64,000 bases of DNA from Marsupella aquatica (GCA_973895155.1 OZ316891.1:6200001-6264000), one strand, 5' to 3'; shown: positions 22,244-34,683, counted from the stretch's first letter. Notes: generated by a model from the letters alone, not told the origin. Translations and numbers: made by a program.

Positions 22244-24016
22244 TCATACAAAATATCTCTGACCAAGCCGAAGCTCTAAGCAAGCGTGCATGAGTGGGTC
22301 TACTTCATAAGGGTTATATTCATAGAAGAGGTCATCAAGTCCAATGGATTCTTAAGGCTTCACAACTTAGTTGATGAAAAATGGGGAATGAGGGGAGAGA
22401 GCCTCTCTCCTCTTTATTTATAGTGCTCACACCTCAAGCACACGGATCAAGCATGGCACACGGATGGAAGCCATGTGTCACACATCCAAGGCAAGTAAGT
22501 GTGCTAGTACTGTAGTTACGTGAGTGAAGCAACTGTAGGCAATACACTGTAGCATGCACACTGTAGATCGTACACTGTAGCATGCACTATGTAAATCGTA
22601 CACTATAACATGCTCACTGTAGATCATACACTGTAGCATGCACACTATAGGTCATGCACTGTAGCATGCACGCTATGCACATGCATGTAATGCGAGAATT
22701 CAAACTATTATCCTATACTACTAAGCTATACTTAGGAAGAACTTACTAAACAAAGAATCTCCACGACAACGGGGTTACCAACTTCTACAAGCCCGTCCGC
22801 AAGCCTGCCAGTCTCTGCTAGCATGCTTATACAAATGTTGAAGTCAACCTCCATGTCACACCATTCTAGGTAATGTTAGAGTGTATTGTACTATCTAGAT
22901 CTGTATGTCTGGTATGTGTGCTATATGAGCCGATAAGGTTCTGTTAGGTTTGTGTGAGAGGGTAGTTCTCTCTTCTGAGGTATTGAAAGGTTATCTTTCA
23001 ATGTTGAGCCTTGGAGAGGGGAGCTTGTGTGGTGGCTATGGTGGTTGAGAGCTCTCTCTATGTAGCATGGATTCCTTGAGTGCAAGGTGCATTTGCTACA
23101 CATACGTGTATGATTGGATCGGTCGGGATTGAGTGTGTATTGTTGGCGTTGAACGGTTTGGATTCTATTGAAGATTACATTGAAAGATCAAATTCAAAAT
23201 CTGTTGTATAGACTATGCGGACAGAAGTTTGATTAATTGAGTTATCGACGATTTGTGGTAACTCAGATTGTGTGTTGTTATCGAATAGATTGTTGGTATC
23301 TTGATCTGTAGCGGTGTTGAGTTGCTATCCGATCGATGTATAGATCTATGTACATCGATCGTGGGCTGGCTATCATGGGCTGGCTATCATGTTTTGAGTT
23401 TAAACATTATCATGGGCTGGCTAAGGGATCCTATTATTGATGGCCCTAAATAAGCCAAAAATACTGATTATTTTTGTCATGATGTACATAAAGGTTTAGT
23501 GTGTGTCAATATTTGAGTTTTGAAATATAAGATTATTCTATTAGTATGCATGCCTTGGTAAATTTCATTGTCTAAAATACAAGTTTTAGAGTCCTTTCAA
23601 GTCTTGAAATGATGTGACTCATTGCGTGACAAGTACTTTTATTGATCTTTGAAGGACATATAAGGAAAGCTTCAAAATCTCAAATGCTAGATAGTTTAAT
23701 GAATGTTACCAACCTAAAGGATATTTATTAAGTATAGTACATCAAATTTTGCATATCATGTCATTAATTACACCTTACAAATGATGTCCTCTAGCATAAT
23801 AAACTATGGTCACTTCTGAATGACGTGACGTTCCTTTTGGGTCCTCCAATTGTAAATGAGGTCGTTCTTGTTGTTGGATCCTCTCTAGACAATCTTCTTG
23901 CCTATGCGTCATATTAGTTTGGTGTGGGTGCTTGATTCAATAGAAGTGATTTGGGTTTGCAACCGGACACTCTAGTTGTGCTGTGTATTTCTCTCATGGT
24001 GATGTTGGAGTGATGC
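22244..24016. other. AT-rich region, no supported gene
   Basis: Includes the minisatellite listed below and a doubled word GGGCTGGCTATCATG near 23360-23415. It may contain a retroelement leader, but I see no diagnostic primer-binding site. Confidence 0.4.
22544..22684 (+). repeat. 28-bp minisatellite, about five units
   Basis: Units of the form ACACTGTAGCATGCAC plus ACTGTAGATCGT, with substitutions, repeat every 28 bp. Confidence 0.85.
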
Positions 24017-24313
24017 CTCGGGGGTCTCACTATATGGGGACCTCCCCATCGCCTGCGACGTTTTTAGGCCTCGGACCCCCTAAAATGTAAGAACAAAATT
24101 TTATTTTTTAACCCCTATAAAGTTGGAATATTCTTGGAATATTCTAAAAATTGGATTAAAAAGACCCTAATGTTCTTATAAGTCTCAAAATTGAATTTAA
24201 AAGACCCTATTGTTCTTCTACAAAAATTCTTAAGTCTTCCCTTAGAACCAATAAAATGACCCTATCCTTCGTCGCACGTGATATGCCATTTTTGTGGAAG
24301 TGAAACCCCCGAG
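24017..24313 (+). mobile_element. MITE copy 1 (297 bp), target duplication AGTGATGC
   Basis: Starts CTCGGGGGTCTCACT and ends AGTGAAACCCCCGAG, giving a 15-bp inverted terminal repeat with one difference. AGTGATGC is duplicated at 24009-24016 and 24314-24321. No coding capacity. The 8-bp duplication fits a hAT-like transposase. The body contains GGAATATTCTTGGAATATTC and AATAAAATGACCCTATCC. Confidence 0.92.
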
Positions 24314-26500
24314 AGTGATGCCCAACACACCATGGTGAGTGCTTGTGGTGCTAGCAGGGAAAAATTGCCTCGTTAGGATTAGCACGTAGACTAGATTGAT
24401 GACCACAATTTTGTGATTGGTTATCACGGATTATTTTGGTGTTGCAGGGCTACCCAATGGACGGTGAACCAGTTTCACTTGGAGTGGGGTGCAATTTTGG
24501 CTAGCAACATTGGTAACAGTCAATAGGATAGCTTTAAACAGTGATTCTAACAATGGACTCAATGAGCAGTTCTTCTTATCATCAGGTGATTGCACCTTTG
24601 TTGTGGGATATGGAAGAGATGACGGAGCTACAAAGGGCCCACGATGATACTTTGGTGCAATTGGCACGATTGATCTGATGACTTCATCCATGAGTTTGAT
24701 ACGTGGTGTGATATGCAAACATTATGTAATGCCACGTTGTTTACCTCTTTCATGGCATGGAATGGATTATTTCAGCATTTGGAGGGGCCACCCATGGATG
24801 ATTACTATGAGTTTTGGAAGGCTCATTTGGTTGAGATTGAGGCATGGAGGCAGCATTGATTGCCTAATCATGTATCCATCACCTATGGCACTAGTACGAT
24901 TGCCCAACCCATTGCCATAGTTGTTGCTTTTTCTAGCAGCACTAGCCAAAGTGGCACACCATCTACTAGTATTACTCTAACAGCATCCACAGCTACTCCT
25001 ACTGGTGTGATTGTGATGGGGACTGGAGCTGCACCAACACTTAACCCTGTGGTGGAGTTCTTTAAGGTATTGAAGCAAAACTATCAGGGTATAAAGACTA
25101 ATAAGTTGAAGGGTCTCTAGGGTTTTGACGCAAAACTAGAGAGAGTCTATGTGAGACATACACTTGTATGCACAGATTGATCATTGTTACCAAGAGATTG
25201 ACAAAGGCTTAGGTAGTCCAGTTTTGGTATGCAATTTTGGATAGAGAATTGCGACGCAAAGTGAGAGATGTCACTTTTCTTAGGGATGCAAATCCCACAT
25301 TGGCAATTATTTTTACACTTTTTGAGCGCATTGAACTCAATATGGTGAATGAGAAAGTGGTGACCTCCAGATTTGCCAAGGAAGCACCTGTCCAAAGGTT
25401 GCATCTACATCCACATCATAGCCCTACTCACGCAAGAGCCAGAGGGAAAAGCCCACTGCACAAGAATCTACTAGTCAGAGACGTGTGCCTTCCTATGTTG
25501 GACAACAGTCAAGATGTTGGACCTGTGGTGAGGACCATGCACAATGATATTTCCCTAATCATAGAGGGTCAGGAGGGGCTTCAGCACTTTATCAGCAACA
25601 ATGTGATCATTGTGAAGTTCCTGAACACACCAAGGATAGATATTTCTCACTCCATCCTGAGTTGCAAAGAGGAGGATAGTGCACACATGATCAGGGAAGA
25701 GGAGATAGAGGTGGTCGTCGTGGCCGAGGTATGCCACTTATAGGAAGACAAGGAGGTGATGTTGCTCCTACTATAACCACAGATCCTAAGGACGCTAAGC
25801 TTTCTCAATTGGAGCAACAACTAACTGCTATGGCTAGTTCTTAAGTGTGACCTGCTTCTAGTGATGGGGCTTCTACATCTCATGGAGCATCCACATCCTA
25901 TGGGGCTGATGGAGACCACCATGGGATTCATGTGTGACACTGTGTATATTGATGCATCAATAGCTTTGACACGTGGGGCAGCCAAAGCTCTTGAGCCCCA
26001 AGGAGCAGTAATGGAGCTAGATCCACAAAGGTGGGATGCACATTGTCAGACAAACTTCCTCAATCTTTTACATTGTCAGAGACAGTTTAGGCTGCCTCTA
26101 TGAACCTGATTCAGACAAACCCTGGTGTGGGTAAGTTGACATAATCATGGGATGTTGCAGCATGGATGATAGGTACCTTGTTGGGGACGGCTACCACCAT
26201 AGTGTGCACCCCACTATTTTCAGCGATAAATACGTTGACATTGAGGTTGGTCCAACTGATGTGTTCAGATTTTCAGCCACATTATGCAAGGATTATCCGG
26301 ATACTCCAGTTTTGGCTTCTCATGCAGAGGTAGCATGCAGTTCTAGAGCAATAGAGTTGACACCACCTACTGCTACTAGTGACACATGGCATGTAGCAGC
26401 GGCAAAGTTGATGGATTTTCTAGCACGCCTTGCATTTGAGAGGAGTAGGTTTAAACCTAGCATTGTGTCATTGGATAATCGAAGTGGTATCTTCTAATTA
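24314..26500 (+). pseudogene. Degenerate plus-strand retroelement-like (gag-like) remains
   Basis: Several short plus-strand frames read like a broken gag: MDDYYEFWKAHLVEIEAWRQ near 24795-24857, and 25220-25400 reading WYAILDRELRRKVRDVTF and later LFERIELNMVNEKVV. Stops and frame changes separate them, and no enzyme motif is visible. A later frame (26147-26497) has no known domain. The assignment rests on general resemblance only. Confidence 0.35.
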
Positions 26501-26853
26501 GTTGGGCCTAATTACCAATATTGATAAACTTCCTAGGTTCGATCTCAATCTTTTGTGCTTGTCGCAAATCCACCATGCCTTTAGTCATTCCAGCTCCTTG
26601 TAACTCCTTGATTTCTTCCTTTGTCGGTGGCAACCTTGAAGTTTCGCTCTTGTTGGTGGTCACCGACTACACAAGTCAGAACTTTGAATGTTCATTTTCT
26701 TGTAATAGCTCACCTTCTTAATAGATTTCCATGTAATGTACACTTGAGTAGTCTTGGAATTTGTGGAAAGCGGTCACTAGTCTGGAGTTGGAATAGTCAG
26801 AAGTGTACCCTTCTTTAGTAGATGTTTCTCCGAGGTAAGGTCCAGTCCCCAAT

Positions 26854-28154
26854 TCATTTTAACACGTGGTTCTCCAAAAGACAATTCTTGTTGTTCCCAT
26901 TAACTTTCACCTTGGCCTTATATAGCCATGGCCTGCCTAACAAAATTGGAAAACTCGATTGAATTTTAGGATCTATCACAACATAATCAAGATGAAAATT
27001 AAGTCCTACTATATTAGTTGGCACCTTATTGAGTTTTCCTACTAGAATAACTTGTGACTGGTCCGTCATTCTCAAAATTTTAAGGGTATGCTCAAATGTT
27101 GTTAACCCAAGGTCAGAAGCTACCGTCTTGGTCATAAGGTTCACACTTGAACTTCCATTCACTGGTACCTTTTTGATTACACAACCCTCTACCTGAATGT
27201 CAATTTCAGGTGGTCCTTGGTCTTCCCACTCCATTCTCAAAATCTCAATAGTACCTGGTAACTTGACACATCTCCTCCTTCCCATTAGTAAACTTCTCAA
27301 TTGTTTTTGCTAGGTAGGATTATCTTGCAACAATTCTCCTATTTGTAATATTGGCGGGATGATTTATGACATCTTGAACTATGTCATAATGAGTTCTCTT
27401 TAATTTCAGGAATCAGCTTCTTAGGTGCACTCACCTCAGGTGGATCATGTTTTGGGTCTTGTTACTAGGTAGTCCCTTATCTCATTTGAGATGTCAGGTA
27501 CAAATACTATGTCTATGATAAGCTGAATCTTGATCTTTAGGTCAGCCTTCCTCAGAAGGGGTCCTATTTGTTTTAGGGGGTTTCTTCTTTCTATTCTTAT
27601 CATCAACATTTCTTTCTTCTTCCCCTTTTCCTTTAGATCGAGTAGTTGCAAAACTATCCAAAATTAGGTCACGATTCTGCACCCTAGTATTTGGTTGACC
27701 TGCTACTCCCGTTTTGACTAAATCTTTCACTTCCATGTTAAAAAAAATTCAATCAAGGATTGTTCAAAAACTTCTAGAGGTGAGAATGTGGATTTTACTA
27801 GCAGATCTTCCTTTAGATTTTCAGTATTACCAATATAATGTCCACCATTCGATTTAGTTTTGATTGTTCATCAACAAAAATGTAATGACAATGGTCTACC
27901 TACTCCGTATTATACACCATTCTAACATTGGCCTCTGGTCGTGAAGGTTCCTTTGCAAGTTCTTGTGCAAACCTTACCATCATCTGTGGTTTAGGGGGGT
28001 TAGGGCATTCCACTGGTAAATGTCCCTCCTTACCACAATTTCCACAAATAGGTGTAAATACTTCTTCTTGTCTACTTAGGGTATGGATAGTAGGGTATGG
28101 ACAATAGGGTATGGACATTGTGGGATATATGTAGCTAGTGACCCTTCTATCCAC
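26854..28154 (-). pseudogene. Ty3/gypsy-type gag-protease relic
   Basis: On the minus strand a CCHC zinc knuckle (CGNCGKEGHLPVEC, about 28010-28055) is followed by a charged linker and then a retropepsin-like segment at 26854-27300. That segment has VNGSSSVNLMTKTVASDLGL and FPILLGRPWLYKAK, the usual first and last conserved parts of plant Ty3-type proteases. The catalytic Asp is replaced (VNGSSS where VDxGSS is expected), and frames are interrupted between the knuckle and the protease. Reverse transcriptase is absent. It is a dead fragment. Confidence 0.65.
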
Positions 28155-28299
28155 AATTCTAGCACTTAGTACCTCGATCTCTTGGAGCTCCTTTTGGTTG
28201 ATATCCTCCTGGAGGTCCCATCAGTGGTCTTGGTACCGGTCTCTGAGAAGGTCCAGGTTGTGCTGAGTATAGGAAAATACTGTGGTCTAGCATTCTGAG

Positions 28300-28596
28300 C
28301 TCGAGGGTTTCACTTCCACAAAAATGGCATATCACGTGCGACGAAGGATAGGGTCATTTTATTGGTTCTAAGGGAAGACTTAAGAATTTTTGTAGAAGAA
28401 CAATAGGGTCTTTCAAATTCAATTTTGAGACTTATAAGAACATTAGAGCCTTTTTAATCCAATTTTTAGAATATTCCAAGAATATTCCAACTTTATAGGG
28501 GTTAAAAAATATTTAAAAATTCTTACATTTTAGGGGGTCCGAGCCCTAAAAACGTCGCAGGCGATGGGGAGGTCCCCATATAGTGAGACCCCCGAG
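28300..28596 (-). mobile_element. MITE copy 2 (297 bp), target duplication ATTCTGAG
   Basis: Inverted relative to copy 1: starts CTCGAGGGTTTCACTTCC and ends GTGAGACCCCCGAG. ATTCTGAG is duplicated at 28292-28299 and 28597-28604. Confidence 0.92.
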
Positions 28597-28604
28597 ATTC
28601 TGAG

Positions 28605-29420
28605 TTTGAAGTGCATATATATCATTATATCTAACACTATAATAGGCAATGCTGCCCATTTGGCCAATTTTGTTTGTCGTCCCGTTACAAATTTGAATTC
28701 AAGCGGGAATCAAAATTGACCGTCATATGCAAAAATTGCATTTTTCATAACCGTTCGATCTTCTAATACCCTCTTACAATGAGGCACGCATGCCAGGAAC
28801 GAGGCACGCAGGCATAATGAGGACCGCGCAATTGTTCCCTTCCGTGCACTCATAATGACGGATGCAGGCCAGCCATTTGCATGGCACAAGGCATTCAAAA
28901 GGCACAGGTGCATAGGTCTTTGGGCCTCATTCCCTCCTCATTCACTCGCTTTGCTCAGGCGCACAGGGCTTCGTGCCTCATTCCTGCCTAACTCGCTCGA
29001 TTCCCTCCCCTTGGCCCCGACTCGCTTGCCTCAACACTACTTGATCGCCCCCTCCCAGCCTTGCGCATAGGGCTTCGGGCCCTCCTGGCCTGACACCCTA
29101 GCTTGATTCGCTCCCCCAGGCGCATAGGGCTTTGTGCCTCATTCCTGCCTCACTCGCTCGCCCCCATCTTGACACGCTCCTCTCCCCTCGCGTCGCCTTG
29201 CTCCTGGCCCGACACCCATCCCCCGACACCCCTACCTTGCTCGCCTCCCTCTCACCTTGCGTCCTCCTTGCCCCAACACCCCTGCTTTGCTCGCCTCCCT
29301 CTTGCCTCACGCATAGGGCTTCGGGCCTTCCTTTTGGCCTCGCCTCGCCTTCCATGCGCCCCACCCCCAAGTGGCCAAGTCCCCCACCACAGGTACACTC
29401 CTTCCCATTCCCGCAAAGTA
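28605..29420. repeat. GC-rich degenerate repeat zone
   Basis: The phrase GCRYAGGGCTTCGTGCCTCA or a variant (GCGCATAGGGCTTCGGGCC) recurs near 28959, 29066, 29120 and 29312, among CTCGCTCG and CCCCGACACC words. The frames in both strands across it are Pro/Ser/Arg-rich repeat translations, not genes. It may belong to a retroelement end. Confidence 0.5.
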
Positions 29421-29640
29421 AATTTGGCTTAAACAATCTTGATGTTTCCCTTTCAAAAAAATTAAATAAATCATTTAGGATTAAGATATGGTAAGTTTCC
29501 TCTTGCCGGTGTCAAAAGGAAATTAGATTATATGGAGAAAATCTTGGTTTGTGTGAAAATATAAAAGTAGAGGTTTTTGTGATAAAAAGTAGATTTTGGG
29601 TTTTACCAAGTAAAATTATAAGTCTTGGTAATTTTCAAGA

Positions 29641-29870
29641 TCTACCATAGTAAATAGTAAACTTCTAGAATTTACCAGAGTAAAAAGGTAAATTCCAATA
29701 ACTTCTAGAATCTACCATAGTAAATAGTAATTTCTAGTATTTATCATAGTAAAAAAGTAAATTCTGGTAACTTCTAGAATTTTCCATGATAAAAAAGTGA
29801 GTTCTAGAATTTATCGTGGTAAAAAAGTAAAATCTAGTAAGTTCTAGTAAGTTCTAGTATCTTCTAGGAT
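29641..29870 (+). repeat. AT-rich minisatellite with TTCTAGAATTTACC units
   Basis: About six imperfect units of CTTCTAGAATTTACCATAGT plus AAAAAAGTAAATTC, 35-45 bp each. It directly precedes a TATA box at 29907. Confidence 0.75.
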
Positions 29871-29906
29871 ACTCTTGTAAAGGGACCAGCATGACTTGGC
29901 TCTAAC

Positions 29907-29914
29907 TATAAATA
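29907..29914 (+). promoter_or_regulatory. TATA box, probably of an LTR-type promoter
   Basis: TATAAATA about 40 bp downstream of the AT-rich minisatellite, followed by a leader without long ORFs. The nearest downstream frame is at 30268. Confidence 0.4.
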
Positions 29915-30267
29915 AGAGGGAGGCTCGCCCTCCTAGGAGAGTTCATTTTCCACCATTTCAAGCATATGAGTGTGAGAATAGATAGGGCATATTGCGTGCA
30001 TTTGCATTGGAGGAATGCTTGAACATTGGTTCTAGAACTAACAAAATCATGGCTATGCTGTCGATTTCTATGGTGGAAGGATTCTAAGTTTCTTGATTCT
30101 TGGTCATGGAAGGCATTGCCACCACTCGAATACCTTGACGATGGATCTTTGAATCTGGCAAGGTCGGCTATGCCACCAATACCATAGATATAATATCCAC
30201 AAACCTGTGATCAAGTAGGAACGGCTATGCCGCTGAACCTCTCTTAGTTAGAAAGCATATAGGAAGT

Positions 30268-30483
30268 ATGAATGTCAATATTGATTTGAATGAGAGTCCA
30301 CAGATTCTGAATTTGCGTTCTACAGTGGGCATTAAGTTGATAGTAAAGAGGAAGGTAGATATTAGGCAGGTTCTTACACAGAAGTTTGGGGAAGAAGGAT
30401 ACACTACAATTATCACATCATCAGATCCATTAATACTGTATAGATGCACAGATGGGGATGTGAGTGTGTTCATAATAGTGTAA
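30268..30483 (+). CDS. Small unknown protein or TE fragment with an IDLNESP motif
   Basis: 71 aa from ATG 30268, starting MNVNIDLNESPQ and containing VDIRQVLTQKFGEEGY. I do not recognise the family. A diverged and broken relative lies at 32330-32540, which makes a chance ORF less likely and points to a repeated sequence. It may be only the first part of a longer decayed gene. Confidence 0.35.
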   Translation: MNVNIDLNESPQILNLRSTVGIKLIVKRKVDIRQVLTQKFGEEGYTTIITSSDPLILYRCTDGDVSVFIIV

Positions 30484-31064
30484 TGGAGAGAGATCATAGC
30501 CGAGAGAGTTGATAGAAGCACGTAGAGAAGATTCACTTGGAGGAGAGATTTGTGGAGTGTGGGTCTGGCATCGACTACTCTGGTGTTATTGCCAATATCT
30601 GGAGTAGATCACACATATCTCTTGGTACCAAAAGTGCTTAGGAGTCCTTGCAGAAAAGGGTACGCCCTTTCCACTTAGCTTATCTGGAGAAAACCGCAAG
30701 AGGCACACTGGAATCCAAGGAACTTAGGTATTAGGTAGACCTGTTGCCTCAATGTATGTCAATGAATTTCAGAAGAGGGGGCTGTTGCATGCCCACATTC
30801 TGATAATATTGGTGGAACAACATAAGCTTTGCACCTCGGAGCTGATTGACCAATTGGTTTTGGCAGAGATACCGGATGCATGAGTACATCCCCAATTATA
30901 TTAGACTATAATGAAGTCCATGGTGCATGGTCCTTGCGGCCGTTGTCGTGATAATTCAATTATTCATGATAAAATCATTATCACTAAGTACATTATTTAG
31001 TATATAGGTTAGGTTTATATTTTGTTACAGGGTAAGTTCTAAATAGTTTGACTATTATTTATGT
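30484..31064. other. No supported gene
   Basis: Interrupted reading frames only; probably decayed transposon sequence between the small ORF and the 57-bp minisatellite. Confidence 0.4.
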
Positions 31065-31420
31065 GCATGCAAGGTAAGCAACTATGCAAATCACAAGATG
31101 CATGCACAAATTATTTTATTTGCATGCATTAGACTTTGTTTTATGTGCATGCAAGGTAAACAAGTGTGCAAGCCACAAGGTGCATGCACAAATTATTTTA
31201 GATGCATGCAAATTATTTTATTTTCATGCATTAGTTGTTTTATGCGCATGCAAGGTGAGCAAATGTGCAAGCCATAATGTGCATGCACAAATTATTTTAT
31301 GCGCATGCAAGGTGAGCAAATGTGCAAGCCACAAGAGGCATGCACAAATTGTTTTATGCGCATGCAAGGTGAGCAAATATGCAAGCCACAAGGTGCATGC
31401 ATTAGTTGTTTTACTTGCAA
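31065..31420 (+). repeat. 57-bp minisatellite (GCATGCAAGG units)
   Basis: GCATGCAAGGTRARCAAATG begins at about 31065, 31147, 31246, 31303 and 31360. The last three are spaced exactly 57 bp; the first two are longer variants. Each unit also has GTGCATGCACAAATTATTTT. The 142-codon Cys/His-rich frame across it is repeat translation. Confidence 0.88.
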
Positions 31421-31926
31421 GCATCATTTATTTTGATTGCAATAGTACTAGCTGCACACATTCATACTTTAAATGTGTGTCACTTGGCTTTCATCCAAGT
31501 GTTTGGGAGTAATTCATGCCCTCTTGGATTCAATATAAATAAAATGGTGAGGGGCACTCTCTTCTCATTCCCACATTTTGATAATTTTTGTGTCGAAGCA
31601 ATCCTCTTTTTTTTTCTCATATTTCTCTTCTATTATTTGCCTTATGTACATAGGTAATGGGGCATCATTTGGCTTAGATAACAAAGAAATGAGTGGTAGA
31701 CTTATAGATGTGATCTTAGAGAATAAGGTTTCTTTGGGAACTTAGGGATGGGGCATCTTTTGGCCTGGATAGCAAAAGAACAAGAAAGTCATTATGAATC
31801 CAGGAGGGAAAACTATCCCTAATCTTTCCCTTCGTAACCCATTTTTGGTTAGAGTCCATCTTTTAGACAAGTCATCCATGAGGCAACATTCTCGGCAACA
31901 TTTAACTTATCACTTTGGAGCTCAAT

Positions 31927-32222
31927 CTTGGGGGTTTCACTTCCACAAAAATGACATATCACGTGCGACAAAGGATAGGGTCATTTTATTGGTTCTAAGG
32001 GAAGACTTAAGAATTTTTGCAGAAGAACAATAGGGTCTTTTAAATTCAATTTGGAGACTTATAAGAACATTAGGGTCTTTTCAATCCAAATTTTGGAATA
32101 TTCCAAGAATATTCCAACTTTATAGGGGTTGAAAAATAATTTTTTTTCTTACATTTTAGGGGATTCGAGGCCTAAAAACGTCGTAGGTAATGGGGAGGTC
32201 CCCATATAGTGAGACCCCCGAG
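31927..32222 (-). mobile_element. MITE copy 3 (296 bp), target duplication AGCTCAAT
   Basis: Starts CTTGGGGGTTTCACTTCC and ends GAGACCCCCGAG. AGCTCAAT is duplicated at 31919-31926 and 32223-32230. Same body as copy 2. Confidence 0.92.
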
Positions 32223-32329
32223 AGCTCAATTTGCAGCTGCTTTTATGAGTTCTAATGAGCCAATAGTATACCCAGTAGTGTCTTACCGAGAGGAGTGGGA
32301 ACGCATTATCTTTGTCCTTTATTGAAGTC

Positions 32330-32540
32330 ATGGATCTAAATAGGAGTCCAGATGACATTTCTATTTCATTTTCTCTTTGAGATATTAATTAGGATTATAT
32401 GTTGTAGAAAAATTAGTTTCCGAGATGTATTGATCTGCAAGTATGGTGAAGTAGGATTTAATAGTATATTAGTTTCACCTGAACCCTTCTTAATATCCAC
32501 TACCCTTCTTACAAGAGTTATCATTTTGGTTTTAGTGTAA
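32330..32540 (+). pseudogene. Diverged relative of the 30268 ORF
   Basis: Begins MDLNRSPDD (compare IDLNESPQ), then after a frame change reads FRDVLICKYGEVGFNSILVS, which lines up with IRQVLTQKFGEEGYTTIITS of the first copy. The order and spacing are the same, so the two are homologous. Confidence 0.45.
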
Positions 32541-32599
32541 AACTTATGAGCATGCAAGGTTAACTTCATAAGAGCCAACATGCTCTTACTAGAAAACAC

Positions 32600-34637
32600 G
32601 GTCACCCGGACACCGTGGGTATCCAAACTCACCTTGCATGGTTGATGGACAGTGCAACAAGGGCTATTTGCAATCATTCTCAACTGAAACAAGTTTTGGA
32701 GATGATGGATATCCTTTGTATCGACGTCAGGATGATCAATGGCCGCAGTTTCTCAAAGGACTGCAACGGTTTGAGTTTGACAATAGGTGGGTTTTTCCTC
32801 ACAATCCATATTTGAGCATGAGATTTAATGCTCATATCAATGTGGAAATTTGTTGCTCCATTAAAGCAATCAAGTATTTATATGAGTATTGTTATAAGGG
32901 GCACGATAAAGCAACGGTGGAGGTGGAGCAACGAGATGAAGTGAAGGAGCATTTAGATGCCAGATATGTGTCTGCTGCTAAAGGAGTATGGCGCATTAAT
33001 CAGTTTGAAATGTCTGAAAGTACTACTTCGGTGCAATAATTGCAAGTGCATTGTGAGGGAGAACAATCCATAATGTTCAATGAGGATTCAGAGATCAATG
33101 ATATGGTGCAACAAAAATCTCACAGGGACATAACTCTCACACGGTGGTTCAAAGCTAATGAATTGCATGAACATGCAAGAGAACTTTTATACAACAATTT
33201 CCCCCATGAGTTTGTATGGGATGTGTCGTCCCGTGCATGGAACCCACGAAGAAGAGGGTTTAGCATTGGTAGGATGTATTTTGTGTCGCCAGCCGCGGGC
33301 GAACGGTACTACCTAACGGCGCTTCTTCTTCACATCAAAGGTGCAACATCATTCATTGACCTTTGCACTTTTGAGGGCACTATATACCCAACTTTTCAGG
33401 CTGCGGCTCTTGCCCAAGCCCGTGCTTGAGGTTTGTATGAGAATGATGAGTGGGATAGATGCCTTCAAGAAGCAGCAAGCATGCACACCGGGGCGCAAAT
33501 GAGGCAACTATTTATTATAATATTATTGTTTGGAGGTGTTGCCAAACCGTGCGATCTATAGACACAACATGCATCCAATTTGAGTGATGATTGTATGCAT
33601 CGTTTGCAATTGATGGGGTTCTTAGATTCAACGGACCAACAACAACAGAGCTTTGCTCTATATTTGATGGATGAGGCTTTGAAAAGTGACAGTAAAACAT
33701 TGTTGGAGTTTAGTCTTCCGGAACCAGGTATGCAGTTTTTCCAATCTGAGGAGGTGAATAGAAATAGTTTGATAAGAGAGGAGATATGTTATCCGATGGA
33801 TGTCCTTCTACAACAACTTGCAGAACAGGAGCCATTATTGAATGAGGGTCAAAGGGCAACATACAATGCAATACTTGCAGCGATGAGGGCTCAAGATGGA
33901 TTAACATACTTTATTGATGGACCTGGGGGGACGGGGAAAACGATTGTGGAGAATGTTCTACTTTGGCGAGTCCGTGCAGATGGGGACGTTGCACTGGCCG
34001 TAGCTTCCTCGGGTATTGCAAGTTTTTTGTTAGATGGAGGACACACCACGCATTCATGATTCAAGTTACTATTGAAACCAATCTCGACATCGACATGTGC
34101 CATCCCAAAACAATCTGACCTTGTTGGATTATTGCAGAGGGCAACTTTTATTTTGTGAGATGAAGCACCCATGATCCATTGGCATGGAGTGGAGGCGTTG
34201 GATAGAACTTTACGCAAGGTAATGATCGGATCTTTGGAGGGGTTATAGTTGTATTTGCAGGAGATTTTTGACAAGTACTTCTAGTGAAGGCAAGGGTAAG
34301 TCGTCCAAAGATTGTGGGGTCATGTTTGAAGAAGTTGTGTATTTGGAGCTGTATACGTACTTTCAAGCTGAAAATATGCAGGCAAGAGTAACTCTGCATC
34401 TCCTGAATTTGGTAATGTTACATTTCCGGAGTGGCTACTAAAATTGGGCGATGATAAACTCCCAAAGGGAGGGCCTTCAAATAATCTAATTACTTGCCCT
34501 GAGTCTATGGTGGTGGATGGAGGACGTGTGGAATCATTGATTCATGCAATTTACCCATCTCTTGCTAATGTGGACGATAAGTTCCTAAGTGAGAGAACTA
34601 TCTTGGCTCCAACAAATGACAAGGCGCTTAAAATTAA
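32600..34637 (+). pseudogene. Helitron Rep/helicase relic
   Basis: Helitrons move by a rolling-circle Rep plus PIF1-like helicase protein. The segment between Rep and helicase is present: YPLYRRQDDQWPQF, LYEYCYKGHDKATVEV and YVSAAKGVWRINQFEMSES. After an in-frame TAA at 33037-33039 it continues with LTRWFKANELHEHARELLY. The helicase part (33580-34059) has NEGQRATYNAILAAM and a Walker A motif GPGGTGKT, then stops at a TGA at 34057-34059. The rest to 34637 is in broken frames and ends near ERTILAPTNDKA, a late helicase motif. The Rep HUH domain was not found, so the 5' half is missing. Confidence 0.85.
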
Positions 34638-34683
34638 TAAACCCTAAACCCTAATCCTTAAACCCTAAACCCTAAACCCTAAA
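34638..34683 (+). repeat. Interstitial plant telomere repeat
   Basis: Six CCCTAAA-type units with one variant (CCCTAATCCTTAAA). They sit exactly where the Helitron coding relic stops. CTCCTGAATTTGGTAATG occurs at 34400-34417 and again right after the array at 34684-34701. Confidence 0.93.

Noticed and set aside
28855-29494. Overlapping Pro/Ser/Arg-rich ORFs on both strands
   Set aside because: They translate a GC-rich degenerate repeat, have no domain, and are open on both strands.
31084-31512. 142-codon Cys/His-rich ORF
   Set aside because: It is the 57-bp minisatellite read in one frame; 57 is divisible by three, so the frame stays open by chance.
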